This document shows positions 8,988 to 17,957 of a stretch of DNA of 64,000 bases, in pieces; the stretch's first letter is position 1, and each line of letters starts with the position of its first letter. Under the pieces are notes generated by a model. The model saw only the letters and a list, made by a program, of their open reading frames with translations, was not told the DNA's origin and did not search any database. Origin of the DNA: Rhodospirillaceae bacterium (lineage in GTDB: Bacteria; Pseudomonadota; Alphaproteobacteria; Rhodospirillales; Casp-alpha2); contig JAERTE010000146.1 of the NCBI GenBank assembly GCA_016845145.1, forward strand, positions 124,001 through 188,000, written 5' to 3'. Made by a program: the position numbers and the translations under genes.

Positions 8988-9518
8988 ATGAATCAAATTC
9001 GCTCACCACATACCTTGTTTGGGGTCGATGCGCCTCGCCCCGTGAGCGTGCCGACAACCGAGCTGGAGTGGCTGTTAATTCGTGCCTACCGGTCATGGGT
9101 AAACGGGCTGAAAGACGGCAATAGCCAGTCGTGGAATGTGGTATGGAGCGATTTTCTGGCGGAATTCGGAACCAAGAAAGGCAAGCTCGCTCTCGTTTGG
9201 TTTGTTCGAATTATCAATACCCTGCTGAACCATGCCGAGCGGTCGCTGGGATACCATCACCCTGGATGCCCTTGTATCGGGGAGGATGAACGCAGAATCA
9301 TCGCCGTCATCGCCGCGTGCCAGCACGGTCAGGCTTTGGTGGCCAGGGATACAGCGATACAAATCGTCGCACCCGATGGGGTGGGTGATCTGATTGCCGC
9401 ATCCAGTCAGCTCGGCCTTTTGTTGTCGGAGTGTCGACCGTCTCTGCCATTGCGCGAAAACAAGAGAGATCGCTTTGATCTATCCACAATGACGGCGATG
9501 TCAGCGGAGATCAATTGA
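8988..9518 (+). CDS. Iron-regulated hypothetical protein
   Basis: Start chosen at ATG 8988 because AAGGAG lies 6 bases upstream; the open frame before it is untranslated promoter DNA containing the Fur-like box. The 176-residue soluble protein contains a motif with two close cysteines (HHPGCPCIGEDE) followed by an alpha-helical segment (IIAVIAACQHGQALVARDTA). The His/Cys cluster could bind metal or haem. I do not recognise a named family; the promoter suggests a role in iron starvation. It is convergent with metF. Confidence 0.7.
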   Translation: MNQIRSPHTLFGVDAPRPVSVPTTELEWLLIRAYRSWVNGLKDGNSQSWNVVWSDFLAEFGTKKGKLALVWFVRIINTLLNHAERSLGYHHPGCPCIGEDERRIIAVIAACQHGQALVARDTAIQIVAPDGVGDLIAASSQLGLLLSECRPSLPLRENKRDRFDLSTMTAMSAEIN

Positions 9519-9522
9519 CGGT

Positions 9523-10491
9523 TCAGGCTGCCTTGGCGATGGCGCGCGGGCGTACGCCCAGCATGTGGCAGATGGCATAGCCGAGGGTCGAGTGGTTCAA
9601 GGTGTAGAGGTGGAATCGGTTGACGCCGTTGGCGTGCAATATCCGGCATTGTTCGGCGGCGATGGAGGCCGCCACCAGACGCCGGGTCTCGGGGTCGTCG
9701 TCTAGGCCGTCAAAAACCTCGCCCATCCAATTCGGCACCCGCGTGCCGCACATCTTGGAGAACTTCGCGACTTGCTTGAAGTTGGTCACGGGCAGGATGC
9801 CGGGTATGATCGGGATGGCGATGCCGGCCTCGCGGACACGTTCCAGATAGCGCAAAAACACATCTGTATCGAAAAAATACTGGCTGATGGCCAAATCGGC
9901 GCCCGCATCGACTTTGCGTTTCAGGTTGTCGATATCCGCCTCGGCGTTACTGGCCTCGGGATGCACTTCCGGATAGCAGGCAACCGCGATCTTGAAATCG
10001 GCAATACGCTTCAAACCTGCCACGAGATCGGCGGCATATGCGTAGCCGCCCGGAAACGGCTCGTAATGAGGGGTGCCCTTGGGCGGGTCGCCGCGCAGCG
10101 CCACGATTCGATTGACCCCGGCATCCCATATTTGGCGCGCTACGGCATCGACCTGGTCGCGTGTGGCGCCGATGCAGGTCAGATGGGCCGCGGGCTCAAG
10201 CCGCGTGTTGCGGCGGATTTTCGCCACTGTTTCCAAGGTGCGGTCCTGGGTCGTGCCGCCGGCACCGTAGGTGACGGAAACGAACTCGGGCTTTAGTGGC
10301 TCAAGCTTATGCAGCGTGGCGGCGAATTGCGCCTCGGCGGAAAGGTCGGCAGGTGGGAAGAATTCGAAGCTGACATTTACATCATGCGGCAACGGCGCGG
10401 CAATCGCCGGCACCATGCCGGCCGGCCGGCCCCGGTTGGAGACGTTCATGAGTTCGATGGTGTTGTTTGCTTTGCTCTTGCGGCGAACCAT
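9523..10491 (-). CDS. metF: Methylenetetrahydrofolate reductase
   Basis: A 322-residue enzyme that reduces 5,10-methylene-THF to 5-methyl-THF with FAD for methionine synthesis. Family signatures visible are SFEFFPP near residue 38, VSVTYGAGGTTQDRT, the AHLTCIGAT loop, RGDPPKG and DLAISQYFFD. I place the start at 10491 (MVRRKSK) because AAGGA lies 8 bases upstream and the start follows the stop of the sahR-like gene by 11 bases; the longer frame would run back into that gene. The arrangement sahR-metF indicates one operon controlled by S-adenosylhomocysteine. Confidence 0.95.
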   Translation of the reverse strand: MVRRKSKANNTIELMNVSNRGRPAGMVPAIAAPLPHDVNVSFEFFPPADLSAEAQFAATLHKLEPLKPEFVSVTYGAGGTTQDRTLETVAKIRRNTRLEPAAHLTCIGATRDQVDAVARQIWDAGVNRIVALRGDPPKGTPHYEPFPGGYAYAADLVAGLKRIADFKIAVACYPEVHPEASNAEADIDNLKRKVDAGADLAISQYFFDTDVFLRYLERVREAGIAIPIIPGILPVTNFKQVAKFSKMCGTRVPNWMGEVFDGLDDDPETRRLVAASIAAEQCRILHANGVNRFHLYTLNHSTLGYAICHMLGVRPRAIAKAA

Positions 10492-10502
10492 TCGGAAAAT
10501 CC

Positions 10503-11477
10503 TTAGGCGACAGCGGTCAGATGATAAACAGGCGCGGTTTCGGGTTTGATGCCCAGCCACAGCGTAACGGTCAATTGCTTGTTGCCGGCGGGACCGTCCA
10601 GATGCGTGATTCGCTGCGGTTCAAGTCCGGCGTTGACCATCCATTCGGCGATTTCATTGTCCGCGAACCCCAGGCGCCGGTGTTCATGTTCGCGGCGCAG
10701 CTGCTCAAGCGAATGAGGCGCGAAATCAACGATCAGCATCAAACCGCCGGGCCGGATCGTGCGTGCCGTTTCCGCCACAGCCGCCGCCGGGTCATCGGCA
10801 AAATGCAAAACCTGGTGGATCAGGGCGGCATCGTAGGCAGCATCGCCGAGTGGCGTGCGGTACATATCCGCTTGGCGCACTTGGCAATGGTGGAAGCCGC
10901 CGTGGTCCAGATGTGAGCGGGCGACGGCCAACATGTCGCGCGAAGCGTCGATGCCAAGGCCCGATTGGATGCGGGGTGCGAGCAATTCGAGCATGCGCCC
11001 GGTGCCGGTGCCGACGTCGAGCAGCGCCTCGATGCCGTATTCCGGCAATATGTCGAGGATGGCATGTTCAACCTCGGCGTCGTCCACGTGCAAGGAGCGG
11101 ACTTCGTCCCAGGCGATGGCGTTGGTGCGGAAATAGGCCGCGGCCTGGGCGGCACGGTCGCGCTTGATCTCCTTCAGAAGTGCCGCGTCGCGGGTCAGCG
11201 TGACGTCATCAGCCGGCATCAAGGCTTGCAGCGCGACCAGGACATCGCGCCCGTGGCCGTCGTGGGCGGCGCGATGGAACACCCAACTGCCTTCCTGGAA
11301 GCGGTCCAGCAGGCCGGCGTCGGACAGCAGTTTCAGATGCCGTGACACCCGGGGCTGGCTTTGCCCAAGGATGCTCATGAGTTCGCTGACAGTCAGCTCA
11401 CCATGCATGCAAAGGCCCAGAATTCGGAGCCGGGTGGGCTCGGCGGCGGCGCGAAGTGCGTTCAATAACGTGTCCAT
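10503..11477 (-). CDS. sahR: SahR-like ArsR regulator fused to a SAM-methyltransferase-type domain
   Basis: The N-terminal ~95 residues form an ArsR winged helix (AEPTRLRILGLCMHGELTVSEL, SQPRVSRHLKLLSDAGLL). The C-terminal ~200 residues are a class I methyltransferase fold with the glycine motif LDVGTGTGRMLELLAP near residue 155. Such fusions are known in Proteobacteria as SahR, repressors of methionine-cycle genes that bind S-adenosylhomocysteine in the methyltransferase domain. Location immediately upstream of metF and an ATATCAAGATAT-like palindrome in its promoter support this. Whether the domain still methylates anything is unknown. Confidence 0.85.
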   Translation of the reverse strand: MDTLLNALRAAAEPTRLRILGLCMHGELTVSELMSILGQSQPRVSRHLKLLSDAGLLDRFQEGSWVFHRAAHDGHGRDVLVALQALMPADDVTLTRDAALLKEIKRDRAAQAAAYFRTNAIAWDEVRSLHVDDAEVEHAILDILPEYGIEALLDVGTGTGRMLELLAPRIQSGLGIDASRDMLAVARSHLDHGGFHHCQVRQADMYRTPLGDAAYDAALIHQVLHFADDPAAAVAETARTIRPGGLMLIVDFAPHSLEQLRREHEHRRLGFADNEIAEWMVNAGLEPQRITHLDGPAGNKQLTVTLWLGIKPETAPVYHLTAVA

Positions 11478-11502
11478 AATCTAGATATAATGCCAAGAAA
11501 CA

Positions 11503-11528
11503 AACATATCAAGATATATTTATATGTT
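11503..11528. promoter_or_regulatory. Putative SahR operator
   Basis: AACATAT at 11503-11509 is repeated inverted as ATATGTT at 11522-11528, flanking AAGATATATTT. The CATATCAAGATATATTTATATG core resembles the ATATCAAGATATCTTGATAT-type SahR motif, as I recall it from the literature. It lies 26-51 bases upstream of the regulator start, consistent with autoregulation. Confidence 0.6.
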
Positions 11529-11654
11529 CTTGTTTGTTTGCAGCCTCGCGAATGCCTGAAATTAACCGCTTGCTAACCATGATGGCGCCACAGTGAGCGG
11601 CAAATCTTCTAAGAAAGCGGCCAATGAGCCGTAGTGCCGTCCGGAGGCGGGTAT

Positions 11655-12455
11655 ATGCAGTTCAAGAGATCTTTGGTTATTGCGATCCTGATGGTGCTTG
11701 TCGGTTGCGCAACACCGCCGCCAGAAGCTGACCGTGACGCCTGGTTGGATTACCGCGAGACCAATGATCTCTTTGAGCCCACCAACCGCGCCGTGTTCGC
11801 CTTCAACCAAGGTGTGGACCGCGGAATCCTGAAGCCCGCCGCCAGTGCCTACCGAAATGCGTTGCCCGGCTGGATTCGCGAGGGTGTGGGAAATTTTCTC
11901 GACCATCTGCGGGCGCCGGTCATTTTGGTGAATGACCTATTGCAAGGTGAATTGCATCGCGCCTTCAATACGTTCAACCGGTTTTGGATCAACACCGCGT
12001 TTGGCTTCGGGTTCATGGATATGGCCGGCGCCATGGGACTTGAGGGCCACGACGAGGACTTCGGGCAGACCTTGGCCGTGTGGGGCGTGCCGGAAGGTCC
12101 TTTTCTGATGCTGCCGCTGTTCGGCCCATCCAATCCACGCGATACCGTCGGGTTGGTGGTGGATTTTTTGACCGATCCGTTCAACACCTGGGCCGCCAAT
12201 ACGGATCGTGATCATCTGGTCTGGGCGCGTGGCGGTACGCATGGCGTGCATGCCCGCGCGGGGCTTTTGGAATTCATTGACGATTTAGAGAAGACTTCGC
12301 TTGATTTCTACGCAGCTATTCGTAGCTTGTACCGGCAGCGCCGAAGCGATGAGATATCCAACGGTCGGGGCTCGGCCAACGCGCCGGTCCCGGACTTGAG
12401 CGAAACACCTGGATCTCCCTTGTTCGACGACGCGCTGGAATTGTCTCGGAGATAG
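11655..12455 (+). CDS. mlaA: MlaA/VacJ-family outer-membrane lipoprotein
   Basis: A 266-residue lipoprotein with signal peptide and lipobox (LMVLVGCAT) and the MlaA signatures DLFEPTNRAVFAFNQ, RAPVILVNDLLQG, NTAFGFGFMDMAG and DFGQTLAVWGVPEGPFLMLPLFGPS. MlaA removes mislocalised phospholipid from the outer leaflet of the outer membrane and hands it to MlaC. The start at 11655 has GGAGG 8 bases upstream. The MlaC-type gene follows after 6 bases, so the two form an operon; the MlaFEDB transporter is not in the window. Confidence 0.93.
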   Translation: MQFKRSLVIAILMVLVGCATPPPEADRDAWLDYRETNDLFEPTNRAVFAFNQGVDRGILKPAASAYRNALPGWIREGVGNFLDHLRAPVILVNDLLQGELHRAFNTFNRFWINTAFGFGFMDMAGAMGLEGHDEDFGQTLAVWGVPEGPFLMLPLFGPSNPRDTVGLVVDFLTDPFNTWAANTDRDHLVWARGGTHGVHARAGLLEFIDDLEKTSLDFYAAIRSLYRQRRSDEISNGRGSANAPVPDLSETPGSPLFDDALELSRR

Positions 12456-12461
12456 CCAACC

Positions 12462-13088
12462 ATGATGTCACGCCGTTTTCTCCTCGCAGTTTTTCTCGGG
12501 CTTTTCCTGAGCTCTACCCAGCTACCGGCGGCCCTGGCCGACGGCCACGATAAGCATTCTGCTGATTTCATCCGTTCGCTGGCCAACCGCGCCATCGCAT
12601 CGCTCACCGACCCCGAGACCCCAAGAGGCGTGCGCATCGATCGTTTTCGCGACATGTTCAACGACAGTTTCGCCGTGCGTTCCATCGGCAAGCGCGCGCT
12701 CGGCCGCTATTGGCGCCGCGCCAGTGCGGAAGAGCGCATGCAATACCAAAAACTGTTTGAAGAATTGATGGTCGTCACCTATGTGGACCGCTTCGCCACC
12801 TATGCCGGCGAGGCTCTGGATATTCGCAAGAGCCGCATCGAAGACAAGGCCATCGCCACGGTGTTCTCGGAGATCAAGCGCAAGGGCGGCGCGAAATCGA
12901 TTCGCGTTGACTGGATCGTCGGCACCAACGGTACCATCTACAAGATCGTCGACGTCAAGGTCGAGGGCGTCTCCATGACCCAGACCCTGTCCTCCGACTT
13001 CACCTCGATCATTCGTCAGAAAGATGGCCAGGTCTCGGGCTTGATTGTGGAACTGGAAAAGAAGACCGCCGAACTCTCCGCAAATTGA
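12462..13088 (+). CDS. mlaC: MlaC-like periplasmic phospholipid-binding protein
   Basis: A 208-residue protein with a Sec signal peptide ending near PAALADG. The mature part has the MlaC (Tol_Tol_Ttg2) pattern: FVRSIGKRALGRYWRRASAEERMQ-type helical segment, then VFSEIKRKGGAKSIRVDWIV and YKIVDVKVEGVSMTQTLSSDFTSII. It would shuttle phospholipid between MlaA and the inner-membrane Mla complex. It is 6 bases downstream of mlaA. Confidence 0.92.
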   Translation: MMSRRFLLAVFLGLFLSSTQLPAALADGHDKHSADFIRSLANRAIASLTDPETPRGVRIDRFRDMFNDSFAVRSIGKRALGRYWRRASAEERMQYQKLFEELMVVTYVDRFATYAGEALDIRKSRIEDKAIATVFSEIKRKGGAKSIRVDWIVGTNGTIYKIVDVKVEGVSMTQTLSSDFTSIIRQKDGQVSGLIVELEKKTAELSAN

Positions 13089-13097
13089 CGGCTTTCA

Positions 13098-13114
13098 CGC
13101 GGGTCCTGCCCGCG
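13098..13114 (+). terminator. Weak hairpin after mlaC
   Basis: CGCGGG-TCCTG-CCCGCG forms a 6-bp GC stem about 10 bases after the mlaC stop. There is no T tract, so it may be a transcript-end stabiliser or a Rho-dependent end rather than an intrinsic terminator. Confidence 0.35.
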
Positions 13115-13156
13115 ACATAATGTGCGCTGCTTTCATTGACCGATAGGGGCGCGACC

Positions 13157-14116
13157 TTGGTAAATCCGATACTCGATCTCAACACGTTGCCCGGTGAACT
13201 GGCGCTGCCGGTCATCGGTGCGCCGATGTTTATTGTCTCCGTACCCGACTTGGTGGTGGCGCAATGCACTGCCGGTGTCATCGGCACTTTTCCCGCCACC
13301 AATGCGCATCGCAGCGATGAGGGTCTGGACGGCTGGCTCTCGGAAATCACCGAGCGCAATGAACATGCGCGCGCGCAAGGCCGGTACGTAGCGCCGCTTG
13401 GCGTTAACTTGATCGTGCATCGCAGTAACGAAAATCTCGATCAGCATTTGGCCACCGTCATTGAGCACAAGGTGCCGTTGGTGATCACCAGCGTCGGCGC
13501 GCCCGGCGATATCGCCAAAGAGGTGCACAGCTACGGCGGCGTCGTGTTCCACGATGTCACCAACATGCGTCATGCCCGTAAAGCCGCGTCGTCGGGCGTC
13601 GACGGCCTGATCCTGGTGTGCGGTGGCGCGGGTGGCCATGCGGGCTCGCTCAATCCGTTTGCCTTGGTGCCCGAAGCGCGCGCCGAGTTCGATATGCCGT
13701 TGATTCTTTCAGGCGCCATTTCGTCAGGTCAGGCGGTGCGCGCGGCGCGCACGCTTGGCGCCGATTTCGCCTACCTGGGCACGCGCTTTATCGCCGTGAA
13801 GGAGGCCAACGCGGCGCCCGAATACAAACAGATGATTATCGATTCGGGTGCGTCGGACATCACCTATACGCCGGAGTTTTCCGGCCTGCCGGCCAATTAC
13901 CTGACGAAAAGCATTCTGGCATCCGAGTTGGACCCCGCAGACTTGGCGCTTCCCGGCCAGAAGGTCGATCGCGATTACCAGACAGGTCACAAAAAAGCCA
14001 AGGCCTGGTCGGTGATCTGGAGTGCCGGCCAGGGTGTCGGCACCATCACCGATGCGCCCTCGACCGCCGATCTCGTGGCGCGCCTACAATCGGAGTATGA
14101 GGCCGCCGGCGCGTGA
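13157..14116 (+). CDS. Nitronate monooxygenase / NAD(P)H-dependent flavin oxidoreductase
   Basis: A 319-residue TIM-barrel flavoprotein of the 2-nitropropane dioxygenase family, with PVIGAPMFIVS at the N-terminus, the catalytic-His/FMN-phosphate region GLILVCGGAGGHAGSLNPFAL and SGAISSGQAVRAARTLGADFAYLGTRF. These enzymes oxidise alkyl nitronates or act as FMN reductases. TTG at 13157 is preferred over TTG at 13136 because GGGG precedes it and the family start matches. It is the first gene of a seven-gene operon; its stop overlaps the next start. Confidence 0.9.
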   Translation: MVNPILDLNTLPGELALPVIGAPMFIVSVPDLVVAQCTAGVIGTFPATNAHRSDEGLDGWLSEITERNEHARAQGRYVAPLGVNLIVHRSNENLDQHLATVIEHKVPLVITSVGAPGDIAKEVHSYGGVVFHDVTNMRHARKAASSGVDGLILVCGGAGGHAGSLNPFALVPEARAEFDMPLILSGAISSGQAVRAARTLGADFAYLGTRFIAVKEANAAPEYKQMIIDSGASDITYTPEFSGLPANYLTKSILASELDPADLALPGQKVDRDYQTGHKKAKAWSVIWSAGQGVGTITDAPSTADLVARLQSEYEAAGA

Positions 14117-14988
14117 GCGCCGCCCATCTCCCGATCACGCTGGCGCTGGTCGCGGCGTTTCTGATGTCTGTCGGCGCGCATTGCCAGAACATGGGTCTTG
14201 CCGACGTTGCCGGGCGGCGCGGCGCGGCGATCTCCATCACCACCGCGGCGGCTTTGTACTGGCTGGCGTCGCCTTTTTACATGGTGTCTTCGCAATGGCT
14301 GGAGCCGGCGGTGCTGATCTTCGTTTTGGCCGGGGTGATCAGGCCCTCTGTATCGGCAAACCTATCGGTGGCCGGCACACGTTTTTTGGGCCCTACGCTT
14401 TCGACCACATTGGGCTCCACGACGCCGTTGTTTGGCGCGGCGCTGGGGATTTTCTGGTTGGGCGAGGCATTCACGTTTCCCATCGCGGTGGGCACAGTCG
14501 GTATCATTGCCGCTGTATTGCTGCTGTCGCTGGGCAATCTCAAGATCGAGCGCGATTGGCCCATGTGGGCATTGGCCTTGCCCGTAGGGGCTGCATTGAT
14601 CCGCTCGCTGGCGCATGTGCTGACCAAGGTCGGTATGGAGGATATCCCAAACCCGTTTTTCGCCGGGTTGGTGGGTTTTACGGTATCAGCGATTTTGACC
14701 AACATGGCGCTCGGGCGCGGAGAAAAGCGGACACGGGTCGATTGGAAACTGCGCGGGACTTATTGGTTCGCGGGCGCGGGCGCGGTGTTCGGTGTCGCCA
14801 TCATGTTCTTGAACAACGCGCTCATGCGCGGCGAAATCACCACCGTGATGCCGATCATCGCATTGTCGCCGATCTCCGCGATGCTGCTCAGCATCTTTGT
14901 GTTTAAACGCGAACGCCTGACGCTCCGGGTCGTGGCGGCCGTGTTCATTGTGGTGCCGTCGGTCGCCTTTATCGCCATCAGCCGCTGA
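14113..14988 (+). CDS. EamA/DMT-superfamily transporter
   Basis: A 291-residue membrane protein with about ten transmembrane helices in two EamA halves; the first half ends with TPLFGAALGIFWLGEAF, a typical EamA signature. The GTG start overlaps the previous stop in GTGA, implying translational coupling. DMT carriers export or import small metabolites; here it probably moves the substrate or product of the surrounding catabolic genes. Confidence 0.88.
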   Translation: MSAAHLPITLALVAAFLMSVGAHCQNMGLADVAGRRGAAISITTAAALYWLASPFYMVSSQWLEPAVLIFVLAGVIRPSVSANLSVAGTRFLGPTLSTTLGSTTPLFGAALGIFWLGEAFTFPIAVGTVGIIAAVLLLSLGNLKIERDWPMWALALPVGAALIRSLAHVLTKVGMEDIPNPFFAGLVGFTVSAILTNMALGRGEKRTRVDWKLRGTYWFAGAGAVFGVAIMFLNNALMRGEITTVMPIIALSPISAMLLSIFVFKRERLTLRVVAAVFIVVPSVAFIAISR

Positions 14989-15046
14989 ACTGGCATTCGG
15001 CGACGACCGTTCCCATATCTCCGTCATGCAAACGGAGGTCTCAGCC

Positions 15047-15496
15047 ATGAGTGATCAGCAAAAAGCCAATGCCATCGGCATCAACCATATCGCGCTCGAA
15101 GTGGGAGATATCGACGCGGCGCTGGCGTTCTACGGCAGCTTTCTGAATTTCGAGATTTCGAGCCGCAGCGACACCGCCGCCTTTATCTACTTCGGCGACC
15201 AGTTCATCAACTTCTCGAAGGGCCGCAAGCAAGGGCCGGACGACGCACGGCACTTCGGCATCGCCGTTGATGACAAGGAGTTGGTGCGCCGCACGCTGAA
15301 AGATATGGGTGTGGAACTGGTTTCCGAAAAGTTTCTGGATTTCCTCGACCCCTGGGGCAACCGGGTGGAGATCACCACCTATGCCAAGATCCAGTACACC
15401 AAGGCGGATCACGTTTTGAAGGGCATGGGGTTGACGCACGTGACCAAAACCGACGAGGCCTTGCAGGAATTGGCGAAAAAGAACATGGTTCCCTAA
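15047..15496 (+). CDS. VOC-family (glyoxalase/dioxygenase fold) protein
   Basis: A 149-residue protein with paired beta-alpha-beta-beta-beta modules: GINHIALEVGDIDAALAFY at the start supplies the usual metal-ligand His, and FLDPWGNRVEITTY is the classical VOC module end with a Glu ligand. VOC members include glyoxalases, epimerases and extradiol dioxygenases. The ATG at 15047 has GGAGG upstream. It is 58 bases after the DMT gene, in the same operon. Confidence 0.85.
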   Translation: MSDQQKANAIGINHIALEVGDIDAALAFYGSFLNFEISSRSDTAAFIYFGDQFINFSKGRKQGPDDARHFGIAVDDKELVRRTLKDMGVELVSEKFLDFLDPWGNRVEITTYAKIQYTKADHVLKGMGLTHVTKTDEALQELAKKNMVP

Positions 15497-15532
15497 ACGC
15501 CAATTGGGGCGACAAATAAGGGAGGTTTGATC

Positions 15533-16594
15533 GTGAAGTTGCTTGTCTTGCCGGCGGATGGAATCGGGCCGGAAATCGTCTCGGCGGCGGAAACGGTGCT
15601 TGCGATCGCTGACAGAAAGTTCGACCTGAAGCTGGAGTTGGAGCACGAGATTGCCGGTTTCGAGAGCCTGGACAAGTTCGGGATCACCATTCGCCCGGAA
15701 TTGCTGGAGCGTGCCAAAACCTTCGATGGTGTAATCTTAGGCACCCAGTCGCACGCCGATTATCCGTCACCGGAAGAGGGCGGCGTCAATATCTCGGCCA
15801 GCTTTCGGGTCGGGTTGGATTTGTACGCCAACGTGCGCCCGGCCCGCACCCGTGAAGGTTTGGGATTGGGCAAGCCGGGCCTGGACCTTGTGATCATGCG
15901 CGAAGCGACGGAAGGCTTCTATCCCGACCGCAACTGCTTCAAGGGTTGGGGCGAGGTGATGTTGAGCCCCGACATGGCGATTTCGACGCGTAAGATCACG
16001 CGTCATTGCTGTGACCGCATCGCGCGCCGGGGCTTTGAACTGGCACGTCAGCGGCGGGGAAAGATCACCGCCGTGCACAAAGCCAACAGCTTCCACATGA
16101 CCGACGGCTTGTTTCTCGAATGCGTCGATATCGTCGCCAAGGAGTTTCCTGACGTCGAGGTCGAGGGCATTTTGGTGGACGCCATGGCGGCGCATCTGGT
16201 GCGCCACCCGGAGCGCTTCGATGTCGTGGTCACGACCAACTTCTACGGCGATATCCTGTCCGATCTGGCCAGCGAACTTTCCGGTTCGCTCGGTCTTGCG
16301 GGTTCCGTCATGGCCGGCGATACGCTTTGCGCGGCCCAGGCACAGCACGGCTCGGCGCCTGATATCGCCGGGCAAAACATCGCCAATCCGGTATCCATGA
16401 TCTTGTCGGTGGCGATGTTGCTCGACTGGGGATCGCGTCGCTATGAGCGCCCGGAACTTTCCAACGCGGCTACGGCTATTGAAGCGGCCGTGGATGCGGT
16501 GCTGCTCGACGATGCCGTGCGTACGCCGGATCTGGGCGGCCAGGGCTCGACGGACGGTTTTGCCAAGGCGGTGGCGGAACATTTGCTCGGATGA
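15533..16594 (+). CDS. Isocitrate/isopropylmalate dehydrogenase family protein (tartrate dehydrogenase-like)
   Basis: A 353-residue beta-decarboxylating dehydrogenase. Visible motifs are VLPADGIGPEIV, the substrate loop YANVRPARTREGLG, IMREATEGFY with the Arg/Glu pair, the catalytic-Lys region TAVHKANSFHMTDGLF, and the metal Asp signature NFYGDILSDLASELSGSLG. The family oxidises malate-type 2-hydroxyacids with NAD and divalent metal. The GTG start at 15533 has GGAGG 7 bases upstream. The operon context suggests a catabolic tartrate or alkylmalate substrate rather than leucine synthesis. Confidence 0.9.
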   Translation: MKLLVLPADGIGPEIVSAAETVLAIADRKFDLKLELEHEIAGFESLDKFGITIRPELLERAKTFDGVILGTQSHADYPSPEEGGVNISASFRVGLDLYANVRPARTREGLGLGKPGLDLVIMREATEGFYPDRNCFKGWGEVMLSPDMAISTRKITRHCCDRIARRGFELARQRRGKITAVHKANSFHMTDGLFLECVDIVAKEFPDVEVEGILVDAMAAHLVRHPERFDVVVTTNFYGDILSDLASELSGSLGLAGSVMAGDTLCAAQAQHGSAPDIAGQNIANPVSMILSVAMLLDWGSRRYERPELSNAATAIEAAVDAVLLDDAVRTPDLGGQGSTDGFAKAVAEHLLG

Positions 16595-17256
16595 GCGTCC
16601 GCATCGCCCTGATCCACGCGACCCGCGCCGCCATTGGACCCATTGAGGCCGCCTTCGCGGAGCTTTGGCCGGAAGCTTCGCATTGGAGCCTGCTGGACGA
16701 AGGCCTGACACAGGAAGTCGATCGCCAAGGGGGACTGACCGACGATATCTCCGATCGTTTTATCGGCCTTGCTGAGTATGCCGCACAACAAGACATCGAC
16801 GGCCTGTTGTTCACCTGCACCGCCTTCGGTCCGCCCGTGGAAGCCTGCCAACAGCGGTTTCCGTTCCCGACCCTGAAACCCAACGAAGCCATGCTGGAAC
16901 ACGCGCTGAAAGCCGGTGACACCATCGGCCTGCTGGCCACCCATCCCGTCACGCTGCCGATGTTGACCGAACAACTTGAACGCATGGCGGAACACCCCAT
17001 CACCGTGCGCCCTGCCATGGCCGAAGGTGCGTGGGCGGCATTACACGCCGGTGACAACGCGGCACATGACAAGGCGGTCGTTGATGCGGCCATCGAATTG
17101 AGCGATTGCGATTGCATCGCCTTAGCCCAGTTTTCCATGGCGCCGTTGGCGGATGCGATCCGCGCTGAGATCGAAATCCCCATTTTGACCGCGCCGCATG
17201 CCGCGGTCCTGAAACTGAAAGATATGGTTGAAGCGAGACAAGGGAGAGAGCAATGA
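16591..17256 (+). CDS. Asp/Glu racemase superfamily protein with one catalytic Cys
   Basis: A 221-residue protein of the aspartate/glutamate/hydantoin racemase and arylmalonate decarboxylase superfamily. The first half carries the nucleophile-type motif LLFTCTAFGP (Cys near residue 75). In the second half the expected GCT motif is replaced by DCIALAQFSMAP, so the second catalytic Cys appears to be Gln. It may therefore be an isomerase or decarboxylase using one thiol. Its ATG overlaps the preceding stop by 4 bases, and its own stop overlaps the next start. Confidence 0.8.
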   Translation: MSVRIALIHATRAAIGPIEAAFAELWPEASHWSLLDEGLTQEVDRQGGLTDDISDRFIGLAEYAAQQDIDGLLFTCTAFGPPVEACQQRFPFPTLKPNEAMLEHALKAGDTIGLLATHPVTLPMLTEQLERMAEHPITVRPAMAEGAWAALHAGDNAAHDKAVVDAAIELSDCDCIALAQFSMAPLADAIRAEIEIPILTAPHAAVLKLKDMVEARQGREQ

Positions 17257-17957
17257 GTGAAAACAAGGTCGCAATCATCACCGCCGGCGGGTCCGGCATG
17301 GGCGCCGGCGCGGTGCGCAAACTGGCGGAAGATGGATTTAACGTCGCTGTGCTGTCGTCGTCGGGTAAGGGCGAGGCATTGGCGGTTGAGTTGGGTGGTA
17401 TCGGCGTCACCGGATCGAACCAATCCAATGACGATTTAAAACGCTTGGTCGATATGACGCACGACAAATGGGGCCGGGTCGATGTGCTGGTCAACAGTGC
17501 CGGTCATGGTCCCAAGGGTGATATTCTGGAGCTCACGGATGAGGATTGGCACGCGGGCCTCGACGTTTATTTCCTGAATGCCATCCGGCCGACGCGGCTG
17601 GTGACGCCGATCATGGTGGAGCAAAAGGCCGGGGTGATTATCAACATCACCACCTTCGCCACCTTCGAGCCCGAGCCCGCATTCCCCACATCAGGCATGG
17701 CGCGTGCCGGATTGGCGGCTTTCACCAAGCTTTATTCCGATCAATACGCCGCCGACAACGTGCGTATGAATAATGTGCTTCCGGGCTTCATCGACAGCTT
17801 GCCCGAGAAAGAGGCGTTCCGATCCCGCGTGCCCATGGGGCGTTATGGCCAGGTGCGCGAAATCGCCGACGTGGTGGGGTTTTTGGCATCCGAAGGCGCC
17901 AGTTACATTACCGGCCAGAACATCCGTGTCGATGGCGGCTTTACGAGGTCCGTGTGA
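17253..17957 (+). CDS. Short-chain dehydrogenase/reductase
   Basis: A 234-residue Rossmann enzyme. It has a TAGGSGMGAGAVRKL cofactor loop, VLVNSAGHG, and VDGG near the C-terminus. The canonical catalytic YxxxK is not obvious: the segment where Tyr is expected reads TSGMARAGLAAFTK, with Met in place of Tyr, so activity as a classical SDR is uncertain. ATGA overlaps join it to both neighbours in the operon. Confidence 0.85.
   Translation: MSENKVAIITAGGSGMGAGAVRKLAEDGFNVAVLSSSGKGEALAVELGGIGVTGSNQSNDDLKRLVDMTHDKWGRVDVLVNSAGHGPKGDILELTDEDWHAGLDVYFLNAIRPTRLVTPIMVEQKAGVIINITTFATFEPEPAFPTSGMARAGLAAFTKLYSDQYAADNVRMNNVLPGFIDSLPEKEAFRSRVPMGRYGQVREIADVVGFLASEGASYITGQNIRVDGGFTRSV

Noticed and set aside
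15767-16711. Long open frame on the minus strand (314 codons)
   Set aside because: It is antisense to the isopropylmalate-dehydrogenase-family gene, has low-complexity Arg/His-rich composition and no ribosome-binding site; the sense gene has clear family motifs.
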